NCBI GenBank assembly: GCA_903906365.1
Contig: CAIVKC010000043.1
Coordinates: 205,293 to 269,292 of the forward strand
DNA: 64,000 bases
Origin: an uncultured Bacteroidota bacterium
GTDB lineage: Bacteria > Bacteroidota > Bacteroidia > Chitinophagales > Chitinophagaceae
Direction of reading: 5' to 3'
The notes beneath the pieces were generated by a model. It saw only the letters and a program-made list of their open reading frames with translations, had not been told where the DNA came from and made no database searches. Of the stretch, positions 1-8,653 are shown piece after piece (within the stretch, counting starts at the first letter, position 1; every line of letters begins with the position of its first letter). Made by a program: the position numbers and the translations under genes.

Positions 1-153
1 GAAACAAGAAAGGACATAGCCGATGCGGGTAAGAAAATTTCTGACAATGTCAAAAAGGCAATCAGAGCAGGAAAGGAAAGGTGTGAAACATTTACGGAAG
101 AATTGGGAAAACAGGTTTCCAGGGTTGGCGATAAAATGGAAGAATTGGTTTAA
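1..153 (+). CDS. C-terminal end of a YtxH-like small protein (partial)
   Basis: Frame 1 is open from the window edge to a TAA at 151-153, giving the last 50 residues of a protein. They are rich in Lys, Glu and Asp and look amphipathic and helical, as in YtxH/gas-vesicle-like stress proteins (an N-terminal membrane anchor followed by a long helical tail). The anchor would lie outside the window, so the family call is an inference from the tail and from the neighbours: the next gene is a holin-like membrane protein that often accompanies YtxH genes in Bacteroidota. No start can be given. Confidence 0.5.
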   Translation, partial: ETRKDIADAGKKISDNVKKAIRAGKERCETFTEELGKQVSRVGDKMEELV

Positions 154-191
154 GCTAAGTGGACAATTTATTTTGATTTAAAGATCATCCA

Positions 192-563
192 ATGGAAAGG
201 GCTTTTAATAAAGTGGAGGACATCATATCCCATCTGAAGGAGTATATAAATAACCGGATTGCTCAATTGAAAATTTCGGCAGCTGAATATAGTTCACGGA
301 TAATTGCCACTTTTCTATCCAATCTGATCGGGGCTTTTTTCTTCCTGTGTTTTATTGTATTTGCCAGTATTGCATTAGCCTTATTGTTAGCCAAGTTTAC
401 TGGCGAAGAATATTGGGGCTTTCTGATTGTGGCCGCCCTATATTTGGTGTTGGGTGCTTTTTTTTGGAAGCTCCGCGGCAAATTAATTCGCAGGCCAATC
501 AGGAATGCCTTATTACGTCAATTATTCAAAGAGGAGGAGGTTAATAACGATGAAAAGATGTAA
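192..563 (+). CDS. Holin-like membrane protein (DUF1469 / phage_holin_3_6-like)
   Basis: A 123-residue protein with an amphipathic N-terminal segment (about 1-35), two hydrophobic membrane segments (about 36-62 and 70-93, separated by a short loop containing TGEEYWG) and a basic C-terminal tail with many Arg/Lys. This layout is that of the DUF1469 'phage holin family' proteins, which despite the name are chromosomal envelope proteins of unknown role. It follows the YtxH-like gene after 38 bases and overlaps the next gene by 14 bases, so the three genes are probably co-transcribed. No phage genes are nearby, so a lytic holin role is unlikely. Confidence 0.65.
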   Translation: MERAFNKVEDIISHLKEYINNRIAQLKISAAEYSSRIIATFLSNLIGAFFFLCFIVFASIALALLLAKFTGEEYWGFLIVAALYLVLGAFFWKLRGKLIRRPIRNALLRQLFKEEEVNNDEKM

Positions 564-834
564 TAATATGCAGGAGCTGCATCAGGAGATGAAGCTGTTG
601 AAAACGCGCCAGGCTGAATTGGAAAAGGCCATTCAATATGACTGGCGTGATCTGAAAGATAGTGCAAAGCCACGGCATATGGCTGATCAGGCCGTTACCA
701 CCCTGTTTCGTGGTACAAACACCCACCAGGGGAATTCATTGATTGTAAATAGTCTTTCAGATGTGGCCCAAACCTTCGCCAAGAAGGGGGTGGAGAAACT
801 GGGAGAATTGCTCAGGAAGCGTTTTGGAAAGTAA
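550..834 (+). CDS. Small helical protein of unknown function
   Basis: A 94-residue protein, mostly charged and helical, with no signal peptide or membrane segment. The N-terminal third (about 6-32) looks like a coiled coil (heptad-like Leu/Met spacing). I do not recognise a family. The start at 550 is chosen because a strong purine-rich ribosome site, GAGGAGGAGG at 531-540, sits nine bases before this ATG; a longer reading from 505 would lie mostly inside the preceding gene. The 14-base overlap with the holin-like gene suggests translational coupling, and the position suggests a soluble partner of that membrane protein. Confidence 0.6.
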   Translation: MKRCNNMQELHQEMKLLKTRQAELEKAIQYDWRDLKDSAKPRHMADQAVTTLFRGTNTHQGNSLIVNSLSDVAQTFAKKGVEKLGELLRKRFGK

Positions 835-855
835 ATAATTTAAAATTCATATTAT

Positions 856-1122
856 ATGGAGCCTAAATTGTTTTGCCAGAGTTGCACCATGCCCATAGAT
901 AATATGGCCTACCGCGGGACCGAAAAGGACGGCTCCAAAAGCAGCGATTACTGTAAATACTGTTATAAAGACGGTGCATTTACTGAACCCGATATAACCT
1001 TTGAGGGAATGAAGAAGGAAATTCTGAAACAACTTCAGCAGATGAACCTTCCCAAGGGAATTATTGAGAAATCGCTGGAGAACCTGCCAAACCTCAAGCG
1101 CTGGAAAAAGGTAAAAGTATAG
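856..1122 (+). CDS. Small zinc-ribbon protein
   Basis: An 88-residue protein with an N-terminal zinc-ribbon signature: CQSCTMP at residues 7-13 gives Cys-x2-Cys, followed by CKYCYKDG near residues 33-40 as the second Cys-x2-Cys. This matches the 'putative zinc ribbon' domain (Zn_ribbon_2 type) in small Bacteroidota proteins. The C-terminal half is helical and basic and ends in RWKKVKV. The function is not known; zinc binding is inferred from the four cysteines. It starts 21 bases after the previous gene and is probably in the same transcript. Confidence 0.7.
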   Translation: MEPKLFCQSCTMPIDNMAYRGTEKDGSKSSDYCKYCYKDGAFTEPDITFEGMKKEILKQLQQMNLPKGIIEKSLENLPNLKRWKKVKV

Positions 1123-1248
1123 CCATTTCCGATCAGCCCGGTGCCTTTGCAGGCAATATAATTTGCCAAGGTTATAAGGACCGGTGTACGGGTAATTCTT
1201 CCATTTGTGTTAGCCATGTTTTGAGCCTGCCAATAAACTTATTTCCTG

Positions 1249-3750
1249 ATGCCTGAAAAAGTCATTTATTCCGGAAACCTGCTCGGACTCACTGAACAGG
1301 AGGTTCCGGGATTGCAGCAATTATACGGGAAGAACAATTTTACACTGGATAACCCCCGGGGGTTTTTTAAGAAACTGCTTGATACGATTGTTGAGCCCAT
1401 GTTCCTATTACTGGTTCTCGCCAGTCTTATTTATTTTGGACTGGGTAAATACAGTGAAGGATGGATGATGGTCACAGCCATGACCTTTGTGGTGGCCATT
1501 TCCCTTTACCAGGATACAAAAAGTACCAATGCCCTGGAAGCACTCAAGGAATTCACGGATCCGGAAGTGCTGGTAATCCGGGGAGGTATTCAAAAAAGGA
1601 TTCCGACCGCAGATCTCGTTCCCGGGGATTTAATGGTTCTGGAAGAAGGAGATAAAATCCCCGCTGATGCCCGGATAGTAATGGAAAATGATTTGTTCGT
1701 TAATGAGTCTGTTATCACCGGGGAGAGTTTGGCCGTGGAGAAAAGCGAGCAGGGCGAAAATAACGGCCTATTCCAGGGTAGCATAATTAGTTCGGGTAAA
1801 TGTTACGCGATTGTCACCAGTACAGGCAGCCATACGGTACTGGGAAAACTGGGGAATTCGATAAGTGCCTACTCCCCGCCAAAGACGCTCCTTCAATTGC
1901 AAATCATCAAATTTGTCAAATATCTGGCACTCTTTGGGATTGCTGCCTTTATCCTGATCTGGCTGACTAATTATTTTGAAACCGGTAATCTGACCGTCAG
2001 CCTGCTATTTGCCCTTACCCTTGCCATGGCTTCCATTCCGGAAGAAATACCGGTCGCATTCACCTCCTTTATGGCCCTGGGGGCCTATCGTATGAGTCAG
2101 TTGGGAGTCATTTCCCGGCAACCCCAAACCATAGAGAACCTGGGTGCTGTCAGTGTTATTTGCCTGGATAAGACCGGGACCATCACTGAAAACGAGATGG
2201 AGCTCAAAGCGGTGTATGATTTTACAGCCGATAAATACCTGGATTTTCCAATGGTCCATCCCAGCCGGGATTTAATGGTTTTGCAATATGCCTCCCTGGC
2301 CAGTGAATTGGAGCCATTTGATAATATGGAAAAAGCCATCAGAAGGGCTTATCTGGACAATGCAACCACCAATATCTATAGTAATATCAGGTTGGTATAT
2401 GAATACCCTTTAGAGGGTAAGCCACCGATGATGACGCATATATATGAATTCAACCAGGAATTATTGGTGGCAGCAAAAGGGGCTGCTGAGCGAATTCTTC
2501 AGGTTTGTAAGCTGACAGAACCCGAGCGGGACCGGGTGAACCAGTACGTAAATTCCATGGCCAAAAAGGGGTATAGGGTATTGGGGGTGGCAAGCGGCCA
2601 AAGGCAAGGCTTGTCGATGCCGGCCTCCCAGGATGCATTTGATTGGACATTGGTGGGCTTGCTGGCCCTGTATGATCCACCCAAGAAAAATATAATCAGA
2701 GTTTTTAAGAGACTCAAGGATGCCCATATTGAAATAAAGCTTTTAACGGGTGATTTTCCCCAAACAGCCATCAATATAGCCCAACAGGTTGGGCTACAAA
2801 CCAACGATCAGTGCATTACGGGGGAAGAGGTTTTAAAAATGAGCCTTTCCGAGCTGAAAAGCACACTGAATGAATGCAGGGTTTTTGCCAGGATGTTTCC
2901 GGAGGCCAAATTAAAAGTCATAGAGGCCCTAAAAGACAATGGGGAGATCGTTGCCATGACCGGAGATGGGGTGAACGATGCCCCTGCCTTAAAGGCAGCC
3001 CATGTAGGCATAGCCATGGGCAAACGGGGAACCGAAATGGCCAGACAGGCAGCTGACCTGATCCTGACGGATGATAACCTGGAAACGTTGCTTGATTCTA
3101 TACAGGAAGGAAGAAAGATATTCAGCAATCTTAAGAAAGCGGTCAGGTATATCATTTCCATTCATATTCCGATCATCTTAACGGCTTCGCTTCCCCTTTT
3201 GTTTGGCTGGAAATTTCCCAACATTTTCAGCCCCATACATGTCATATTTCTTGAGCTTATCATGGGGCCTACCTGCTCCATATTCTTCGAAAGGGAGCCG
3301 GTTGAAACTGAAATTATGTCCGCCAGGCCCCGGGACAGAGAGCATGGGCTGTTCAGTAAAGCTGAATTGCTGGTAAGTGTTATTCAGGGCTTGCTGATTG
3401 CCTTTGGCGTTTTGGGCATTTATTACCATTTTATGAAAGTCGGATATTCTTTGGATTCAATCCGAACCCTGGTATTTTCCTGTCTGATTCTGAGCAATAT
3501 TTTCCTGACTTTTGTTAACCGTTCCTTTACCGAAAATATGGTCAAGACCCTGCGTTATCAAAACAGCCTGGCTTTTCCCGTATTTTTTATCTCCCTTACT
3601 TTTCTGCTGGTTATCCTGCTGTTCCTGCCTGCCAGACGGATATTTGAGCTGGCTGGTACCAACTTCCACGATTTGGGAATTACCCTGGGTGTTTCCATTA
3701 TCTCAGTGATGTGGTTTGAAGTATATAAATCCATTTACAGAGGTTCTTAG
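1249..3750 (+). CDS. P-type cation-transporting ATPase (P2-like)
   Basis: An 833-residue P-type ATPase that pumps a cation across the inner membrane. All cytoplasmic catalytic motifs are present: actuator-domain TGES (157-160), the phosphorylated Asp in DKTGT (D307), and TGDGVND (571-577) in the phosphorylation domain. The membrane-4 ion site reads PEEIP (264-268), as in the calcium/proton branch. There is no N-terminal heavy-metal-binding domain, so this is not a CopA/ZntA type. Transmembrane helix 6 reads LELIMGPTCSI (668-678). The position that carries an ion-binding Asp in related pumps is Gly673 here, so the transported ion cannot be named. It precedes the Hsp20 gene by 139 bases. Confidence 0.9.
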   Translation: MPEKVIYSGNLLGLTEQEVPGLQQLYGKNNFTLDNPRGFFKKLLDTIVEPMFLLLVLASLIYFGLGKYSEGWMMVTAMTFVVAISLYQDTKSTNALEALKEFTDPEVLVIRGGIQKRIPTADLVPGDLMVLEEGDKIPADARIVMENDLFVNESVITGESLAVEKSEQGENNGLFQGSIISSGKCYAIVTSTGSHTVLGKLGNSISAYSPPKTLLQLQIIKFVKYLALFGIAAFILIWLTNYFETGNLTVSLLFALTLAMASIPEEIPVAFTSFMALGAYRMSQLGVISRQPQTIENLGAVSVICLDKTGTITENEMELKAVYDFTADKYLDFPMVHPSRDLMVLQYASLASELEPFDNMEKAIRRAYLDNATTNIYSNIRLVYEYPLEGKPPMMTHIYEFNQELLVAAKGAAERILQVCKLTEPERDRVNQYVNSMAKKGYRVLGVASGQRQGLSMPASQDAFDWTLVGLLALYDPPKKNIIRVFKRLKDAHIEIKLLTGDFPQTAINIAQQVGLQTNDQCITGEEVLKMSLSELKSTLNECRVFARMFPEAKLKVIEALKDNGEIVAMTGDGVNDAPALKAAHVGIAMGKRGTEMARQAADLILTDDNLETLLDSIQEGRKIFSNLKKAVRYIISIHIPIILTASLPLLFGWKFPNIFSPIHVIFLELIMGPTCSIFFEREPVETEIMSARPRDREHGLFSKAELLVSVIQGLLIAFGVLGIYYHFMKVGYSLDSIRTLVFSCLILSNIFLTFVNRSFTENMVKTLRYQNSLAFPVFFISLTFLLVILLFLPARRIFELAGTNFHDLGITLGVSIISVMWFEVYKSIYRGS

Positions 3751-3812
3751 CTTTTCTGCGTCGGACAAAATTTCCGGGCTGACCACCCTCATTATTTTTA
3801 GTGACCGAAGTC

Positions 3813-3844
3813 TTTGATTCAGCCTGTGGACGTTTTTACCTTTG
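3813..3844 (+). promoter_or_regulatory. Bacteroidota-type promoter for the Hsp20 gene
   Basis: TTTG at 3813-3816, a 20-base spacer, then TACCTTTG at 3837-3844. This is an exact match to the -33/-7 pattern (TTTG, TAnnTTTG) known for the housekeeping sigma factor of this phylum. It lies 45 bases before the Hsp20 start and beyond the stop of the ATPase gene, so Hsp20 has its own promoter. Confidence 0.8.
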
Positions 3845-3889
3845 AATAGAAAATGTAATTAATCACCTTTTAAAAACAAGGAGGCTTTT

Positions 3890-4336
3890 ATGTCAACTAA
3901 ATTATTAGGAAAAAGCGGTGAAACATTTCCTGCTTTATTTGATGATTTCTTCCGCCCATGGAACGAATGGTTTGACCAGGGGGGAATCATGGGCAAGACG
4001 ATGAATGTTCCTGCCGTGAATATCGTTGAAAATAAGGATGACTATTTGGTTACTTTAGCAGTCCCGGGTATGAATAAGGACGATTTCAATATAGATGTAA
4101 ATGGGACCATGCTGACCATCAGCTGTGAAAAGGAAGAAAAAAAAGAGGAAAAGGACGCCAAATACAACCGGAAGGAGTATAATTATTCCTCCTTCAGCAG
4201 GAGTTTTACCTTACCCGACGAAATCAACAAAGAGAAAATCGACGCCAGCTATGAAAACGGAATTCTGAAGATTAATTTACCCAAGAGGGAGGAAGCCAAA
4301 AAGCTCATCAATAGCAAGCATATCGCAGTAAAGTGA
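3890..4336 (+). CDS. Hsp20 / alpha-crystallin small heat-shock protein
   Basis: A 148-residue small heat-shock protein: a cytoplasmic ATP-independent chaperone that binds unfolding proteins. The N-terminal arm (1-40) contains FDDFFRPW, followed by the alpha-crystallin beta sandwich (about 42-135) starting at PAVNIVE and including VAVPGMNKDDF-like (LAVPGM) and the closing strand YENGILKINLPK. An I-x-V-like tail (HIAVK) ends the protein. The start has a textbook ribosome site, AAGGAGG at 3878-3884. It has its own promoter (3813-3844) and terminator (4358-4390), so it is monocistronic. Genes of this kind sit in stress clusters with P-type ATPases and Crp-type regulators, as here. Confidence 0.95.
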   Translation: MSTKLLGKSGETFPALFDDFFRPWNEWFDQGGIMGKTMNVPAVNIVENKDDYLVTLAVPGMNKDDFNIDVNGTMLTISCEKEEKKEEKDAKYNRKEYNYSSFSRSFTLPDEINKEKIDASYENGILKINLPKREEAKKLINSKHIAVK

Positions 4337-4357
4337 TTGTACAATTCATGCCTGCTG

Positions 4358-4390
4358 AATTCCACTGACAACCTCAGTGGAATTTTTTTT
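4358..4390 (+). terminator. Rho-independent terminator after Hsp20
   Basis: Perfect 11-base stem AATTCCACTGA (4358-4368) / TCAGTGGAATT (4374-4384) with loop CAACC, running directly into eight T residues (4383-4390). It ends the Hsp20 transcript before the convergent regulator gene. Confidence 0.9.
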
Positions 4391-4504
4391 ATCATGGGTA
4401 GATTTTTCCGTCAGGCCGCATAAATGTTTACCACGTGCTGATTGGAACAGTTCCAGGTCAGGCCGGGAAGGTTTTCTTTGATTTGCGGCCAGGATTTGGT
4501 CCAT

Positions 4505-5563
4505 TCAATTGAGCAGATTCTCCAGTTTCTTGGCATTTAGAATGGTAATGGCGCCTTCTTTGATTTCTATCAATTTTTCCATCCTAAAATCACTCAGGGT
4601 TCTTATCAGGGATTCTGTTGCGGTGCCCGCGATGGTGGCCAGATTTTCACGGCTTATATCAATGGTATATTTGTCGATTTTGGAAGTGTTGTATTTTTTA
4701 TTCAATAAAATCAGGGTATCCGCCACTTTTTTTCTCAAAGAATTATAGGCGAGCCCCAACAATTGCTCCTCTTTTTCGGAGATATTCCTGGCGAGCATTT
4801 GGATGAATTTTCTGCTTACCTCCTTATTATTATTGATCAGTGATTCGAAATCTTCGCGCGGGATGATCGCTAATTCCGTTTCTTCCATGGTTTCAGCGGT
4901 TTCTTTGTAATTACTGTTTTCCAATAAGGCGATATGACCTAAAAAATCCCCTTCATTGTACAAACCAATAACCAGGTCCTTGCCGTCCTCGTTTGTCTTA
5001 AAGGTTTTTATTTTACCCTTTTTTATATAATACAAACAGGTAGGCCGGTTGCCTTCAGAAAAAATAAGCTGTTTTCTCTTATATTTATTGATATTTCGGT
5101 CACTGGTTAGCGCTGATAATACATCCTTACCGCTACTGGCCATGATCAGTTCCTGAACCCCCTGCATACCGCCGCTGAACTCCTCTTTCATCAGTGCCGT
5201 TTTGGCCAGCCTGCTTTCAACTGCGTTTAAGAGTTCCGTGCCGCTGAAGGGTTTTGTTATATAATCATCGGCCCCCAATTCCATTCCTTTTCGGAAGTCG
5301 GAGCGTTCAGTCTTTGCAGTCAGAAATATGAAGGGTATATTTTTTGTCGAGGGGTTCTTATGGAGCATGTGCAACACGCCATAGCCATCCAGAATGGGCA
5401 TCATAATATCGCATATTATAAGGTCCGGACATTCTTTCAAAGCCACTTCCACTCCTTCTTTTCCGTTTTTTGCCGAAAATACTTTGTAATTGGCCAATTC
5501 CAGGATTTCGGCGGTATTTCCAAGGATGGTTTCATTATCCTCAATCAGCAGAATTTTTTTCAT
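4505..5563 (-). CDS. Fused response regulator: receiver + cNMP-binding domain + Crp-type HTH
   Basis: A 352-residue cytoplasmic regulator made of three domains. Residues 1-120 form a CheY-like receiver with acidic residues E8/D9, the phosphoacceptor D52 (in CDIMMPILDG) and the conserved Lys in TKPF. Residues about 150-265 form a cyclic-nucleotide-binding beta roll (FSEGNRPTCLYYIKKGKIK, then EGDFLGHIALL). Residues about 275-345 form a Crp/Fnr-type winged helix with ENLATIAGTATESLIRTL as the recognition region. No Fnr-type cysteine cluster is visible. It is transcribed towards the Hsp20 gene. The fusion could integrate a phosphorylation signal with a ligand signal at the same promoters. No histidine kinase is in the window. 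Candidate operator sequences lie in its own upstream region. Confidence 0.88.
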   Translation of the reverse strand: MKKILLIEDNETILGNTAEILELANYKVFSAKNGKEGVEVALKECPDLIICDIMMPILDGYGVLHMLHKNPSTKNIPFIFLTAKTERSDFRKGMELGADDYITKPFSGTELLNAVESRLAKTALMKEEFSGGMQGVQELIMASSGKDVLSALTSDRNINKYKRKQLIFSEGNRPTCLYYIKKGKIKTFKTNEDGKDLVIGLYNEGDFLGHIALLENSNYKETAETMEETELAIIPREDFESLINNNKEVSRKFIQMLARNISEKEEQLLGLAYNSLRKKVADTLILLNKKYNTSKIDKYTIDISRENLATIAGTATESLIRTLSDFRMEKLIEIKEGAITILNAKKLENLLN

Positions 5564-5847
5564 ACACTGGCATTTTTATCGTTTACATGTCTGGCCTGTT
5601 GAATCCATCTCCCCCTGCAATTCTTTTTTTATCAGGCCATCCGATGATCCGTTATCTATTGCAGGGAAATGGAGTTCCTTGTTGTTCTATTTTTTGATGT
5701 GGTTTTTCAGCGGTCTGGAATCTGGACGGGTATTTCATCGGTATTTGCGGGATAGAGGGATTGACTTAACTACTGGTAGCCTGAAATCATATAATACTAA
5801 GTTATTATATTTTTTAAGCACCCATTTATTTCAATAAGTAAATAATG

Positions 5848-5881
5848 TATTTCATGTACTTAAATATATTTCATGTACTTA
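5848..5881. repeat. 15-base direct repeat, two copies, 19-base period
   Basis: TATTTCATGTACTTA occurs at 5848-5862 and again at 5867-5881, four bases apart, in the region upstream of the receiver-Crp fusion gene. The spacing of just under two helical turns would put both copies on nearly the same face of the helix. It is a candidate operator, but the binding protein is unknown. Confidence 0.6.
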
Positions 5882-5937
5882 TTTATCAATTTATTGGATA
5901 ATCAACCGGGATTGGCTGATATATATCTGGAAGGAGA

Positions 5938-5951
5938 TTGATATTAATCAT
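5938..5951. promoter_or_regulatory. Fnr/Crp-like palindromic site
   Basis: TTGATATTAATCAT matches the Fnr-type consensus TTGAT-N4-ATCAA at every position but the last. It lies about 375 bases upstream of the start of the Crp-type fusion gene. The match is seen in the sequence; that this or another Crp-family protein binds it is inference. Confidence 0.45.
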
Positions 5952-6364
5952 TAATACTATTTGATAGGGTAAATGAAGAGGAGAGGCAACTCTTATGGTT
6001 ATGGGTGAGGGGGGCATGTGGCTTTCTAAGTTCAGTTATGCCTGGATTACTTGCCTCCGTGAGCTTTAATTTGAAACCCGCTCACCAGGAGTATGACTAG
6101 TAATAGGAACCTAATGATGGTGTATACATGAGAATGTTGATTGCCGCATCCTATCAGTTGAACTACTATCCAGGACATTGGGGCCTGGTTCCCCCACAGG
6201 GGTCAGGGAATCTTTGGAGAGCCTGATTGGATGGCTTATATCCCAAGGTCGGTTCGGATATAGCGTTTCTGATTGGGACGGTACCGGTAGTTTTTAGGCC
6301 AGGATCCCTGCAATTGGTTTTATTACTTATTCATACGCTATGCCAGGAAAAGAGAGTGGCTTGG

Positions 6365-7486
6365 TTAGCCTGACCTTTTTCGATAGTTCAGTATAGCCCA
6401 TGTATTGAATAGGGTGGTGAAGCCAAGAAGCGCCAAAATGTGGTAGCGGATATCATGGATTCCGCTCCCTTTTAGCATGACCATCCTCATTACTTCAATA
6501 AAATAAGAGACCGGATTGAATTTGGTAATGATTTGAGCCCAGACGGGCATACTTTCGATGGGGGTGTATAGCCCGCTTAATAAATTGAAAATCATCGTTA
6601 TAAAAAAAGAAACCAGCATGGACTGCTGCTGTGTTTGGGCATAGGTGGATAACAGCAGACCCAATCCAAGGATGGCCAGCAGGTAGATCGAGGCGAATAA
6701 GTAGATGGTAAAATAACTACCCAGGGGAATTATATTATATACTATCCGGGCAATAAACATACCTATGGTCAAAACTACCATGGCCAATAACCAGAAGGGA
6801 ATCAGTTTCCCCAGGATAAATTGAAACTTTTTAATGGGGCTTACATTGATTTGTTCAATGGTGCCCATTTCCTTTTCCCGTACAATATTATTAGCGGCAA
6901 AGGATGAGCCTATCATGGTCACCAGCATGACCAGGATGCCAGGTACCATAAATACCTTATAATTCATATGGGGATTGTACCAGTCACTACTGCTAATCTC
7001 AATGGTAGGCTGGGGATTGAAGGAGGGATGTCCAAGCCATTGCAACCGGATTTCCTGGTTGTAATCCGAAATGATGGATTGGATATAGGCGCTGCCCAGT
7101 CCCGCTTTAATCCCGTTGATGGCATTTACCGCCACAAAAAGGGTGGATTCATTTTCCGTCACCAGTTTTCTTTCAAACTGGGAAGGGATTTCCACAATCA
7201 AATCGGTCTTGTCCAATTCAACGGAATGCAACGCCGACTTAAAAGAGGTATTGTAATCCTTTAATTTAAAATATCCGGATGAGATCAGTTTATTGGTGAG
7301 TTTTCTGGAGTATTCGGAATGGTCATGATCCACAACGCCCAGGTTAATGTTTTTGATCTCATAATCGGCCGCCAGGGGCAATATCAGCAATTGTACCATC
7401 GGCATTATGAACAGGATCCTGAAAATGGAGGGGTCCCGGGAAATTTGCTTTAGCTCTTTTTGAAGTAATAGCATTAATACCCTCAT
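6365..7486 (-). CDS. ABC-2 type exporter permease (YbhR/YbhS-like), second copy
   Basis: A 373-residue ABC-2 permease. A first membrane helix (about 22-42) is followed by a long extracytoplasmic domain (about 45-175) and five further helices in the C-terminal half, including the conserved IVREKEMGTIEQINVSP segment just before helix 3. This is the layout of YbhR/YbhS and of drug-exporting ABC-2 permeases. It is the last gene of a six-gene minus-strand operon; its ATG overlaps the previous permease stop by four bases (ATGA), so the two are coupled and probably form a heterodimeric membrane domain. The substrate is unknown; related systems export drugs or cations. Confidence 0.88.
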   Translation of the reverse strand: MRVLMLLLQKELKQISRDPSIFRILFIMPMVQLLILPLAADYEIKNINLGVVDHDHSEYSRKLTNKLISSGYFKLKDYNTSFKSALHSVELDKTDLIVEIPSQFERKLVTENESTLFVAVNAINGIKAGLGSAYIQSIISDYNQEIRLQWLGHPSFNPQPTIEISSSDWYNPHMNYKVFMVPGILVMLVTMIGSSFAANNIVREKEMGTIEQINVSPIKKFQFILGKLIPFWLLAMVVLTIGMFIARIVYNIIPLGSYFTIYLFASIYLLAILGLGLLLSTYAQTQQQSMLVSFFITMIFNLLSGLYTPIESMPVWAQIITKFNPVSYFIEVMRMVMLKGSGIHDIRYHILALLGFTTLFNTWAILNYRKRSG

Positions 7487-8589
7487 GACAGCCTGATTTT
7501 AAATTGTTTTATACTAATAGCCAGTAATAGGAAAGTCATGAGCAGCAATACAGAGGTTTCCTTCCATACAGCCCCAAAACCCAGGCCCTTGATCATGACC
7601 TCCTTCACTATGATATAGTACCATTTGGCAGGTACAATATTGGATATCACCTGAAGGGCATAAGGCATGTTTTCAACAGGAAACAGGAATCCACTAAACA
7701 AAAGGGTGGGCAAAAACAGGCTCATCATGGAAGTAAACATCGCAGCCTGCTGGGTTCTTACCGAATTGGAGATCAGGATTCCCAAAGAAAGGGAGGTAAT
7801 GGTAAAGAGTATACTTTCTGCAATCAACAACCACAGGCTCCCGGCTATGGGGACATCCAGGACATAGACACCCAAAAGCAGGATGCAGGCAATATTGAGT
7901 ACGGAGACCAGTAAATATGGTATTGTTTTGGCTATGATAATGCGGAAGGGTTTGAGGGGAGAGACCAATATCACTTCCATGGTCCCCATTTCCTTTTCCC
8001 TTACGATGGCAATGGAGGTCATCATGGCGCAAACGATCATTAGCACCAGGGCCATGACGCCGGGCACAAAATTATAGGCACCTTTAAGTTCCGGATTGTA
8101 GAACATACGGACTTCCGTCTTGATGGTATAGGGTAATTGTTCATTTTTTAATAAGGACTGCTGATAGTCATTGATGATGGCCGAAGCGTAATTGGTGAGC
8201 ATATTGGCCGTATTGGGATCGGAGGCATCGGCTATGATCTGGATTTGTGCATGGTTTGTGTGTAAGAGGTCATTTTGAAAATTGACTGGGAAAGCAATCA
8301 CCAGCCTGGTTTTACCCTCCCTGAAAGTAGCCGCAATATCCTTAAAGGAATATAATGTCTTTATCAGGTGAAAATACCGGCTGGCTGCAATTTCATTGGA
8401 AATAGCCAGGGTAGCCTGATCTTTGGACTGATCCAAAATGGCAATATTGGCATTCTTCACTTCATTGGTAAGGGCAAATCCATATAGTATTATTTGAACG
8501 ACCGGCATCCAGATAAGGATAAATAAGGTCCTTCTGTCCCGCCAGATATGAAGGCATTCTTTCTTAACAAATACCAGGAACTGGTTCAT
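7483..8589 (-). CDS. ABC-2 type exporter permease (YbhR/YbhS-like), first copy
   Basis: A 368-residue ABC-2 permease with the same plan as its neighbour: helix 1 at about 20-40, a large periplasmic domain, and a C-terminal bundle of five helices introduced by IVREKEMGTMEVILVSPLKP. The two permeases are clearly related but not recent duplicates. It follows the second ATPase gene after 64 bases and overlaps the next permease by four bases. Together with two ATPases, a lipoprotein adaptor and a TolC protein it forms a complete three-component exporter resembling E. coli YbhGFSR. Confidence 0.88.
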   Translation of the reverse strand: MNQFLVFVKKECLHIWRDRRTLFILIWMPVVQIILYGFALTNEVKNANIAILDQSKDQATLAISNEIAASRYFHLIKTLYSFKDIAATFREGKTRLVIAFPVNFQNDLLHTNHAQIQIIADASDPNTANMLTNYASAIINDYQQSLLKNEQLPYTIKTEVRMFYNPELKGAYNFVPGVMALVLMIVCAMMTSIAIVREKEMGTMEVILVSPLKPFRIIIAKTIPYLLVSVLNIACILLLGVYVLDVPIAGSLWLLIAESILFTITSLSLGILISNSVRTQQAAMFTSMMSLFLPTLLFSGFLFPVENMPYALQVISNIVPAKWYYIIVKEVMIKGLGFGAVWKETSVLLLMTFLLLAISIKQFKIRLS

Positions 8590-8653
8590 TTTTTTGATTT
8601 ATCATTTTTGTTTTCAGACTTTTCATCACTTTATAACAGGGTTGGTAAACGGG

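Larger units (their letters stand above)
5564..6364. other. Gene-poor interval upstream of the fused regulator
   Basis: About 800 bases with no convincing gene, between the end of the ABC-2 exporter operon and the start of the regulator, both on the minus strand. The part at 5770-5960 is AT-rich and contains a 15-base direct repeat (5848-5881) and an Fnr-like palindrome (5938-5951). The remainder (5960-6360) shows no recognisable gene, repeat or RNA. The interval presumably holds the regulator's promoter and control sites. Confidence 0.6.

Noticed and set aside
181..190. TTGAT-N6-ATCAT sequence near 175-190 as an Fnr site
   Set aside because: The spacer is six bases instead of four, so it does not fit the palindrome of the Fnr/Crp family.
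192..834. Prophage remnant suggested by the holin-like protein
   Set aside because: No phage structural, lysis or integration genes are nearby, and DUF1469 proteins are common chromosomal envelope proteins.
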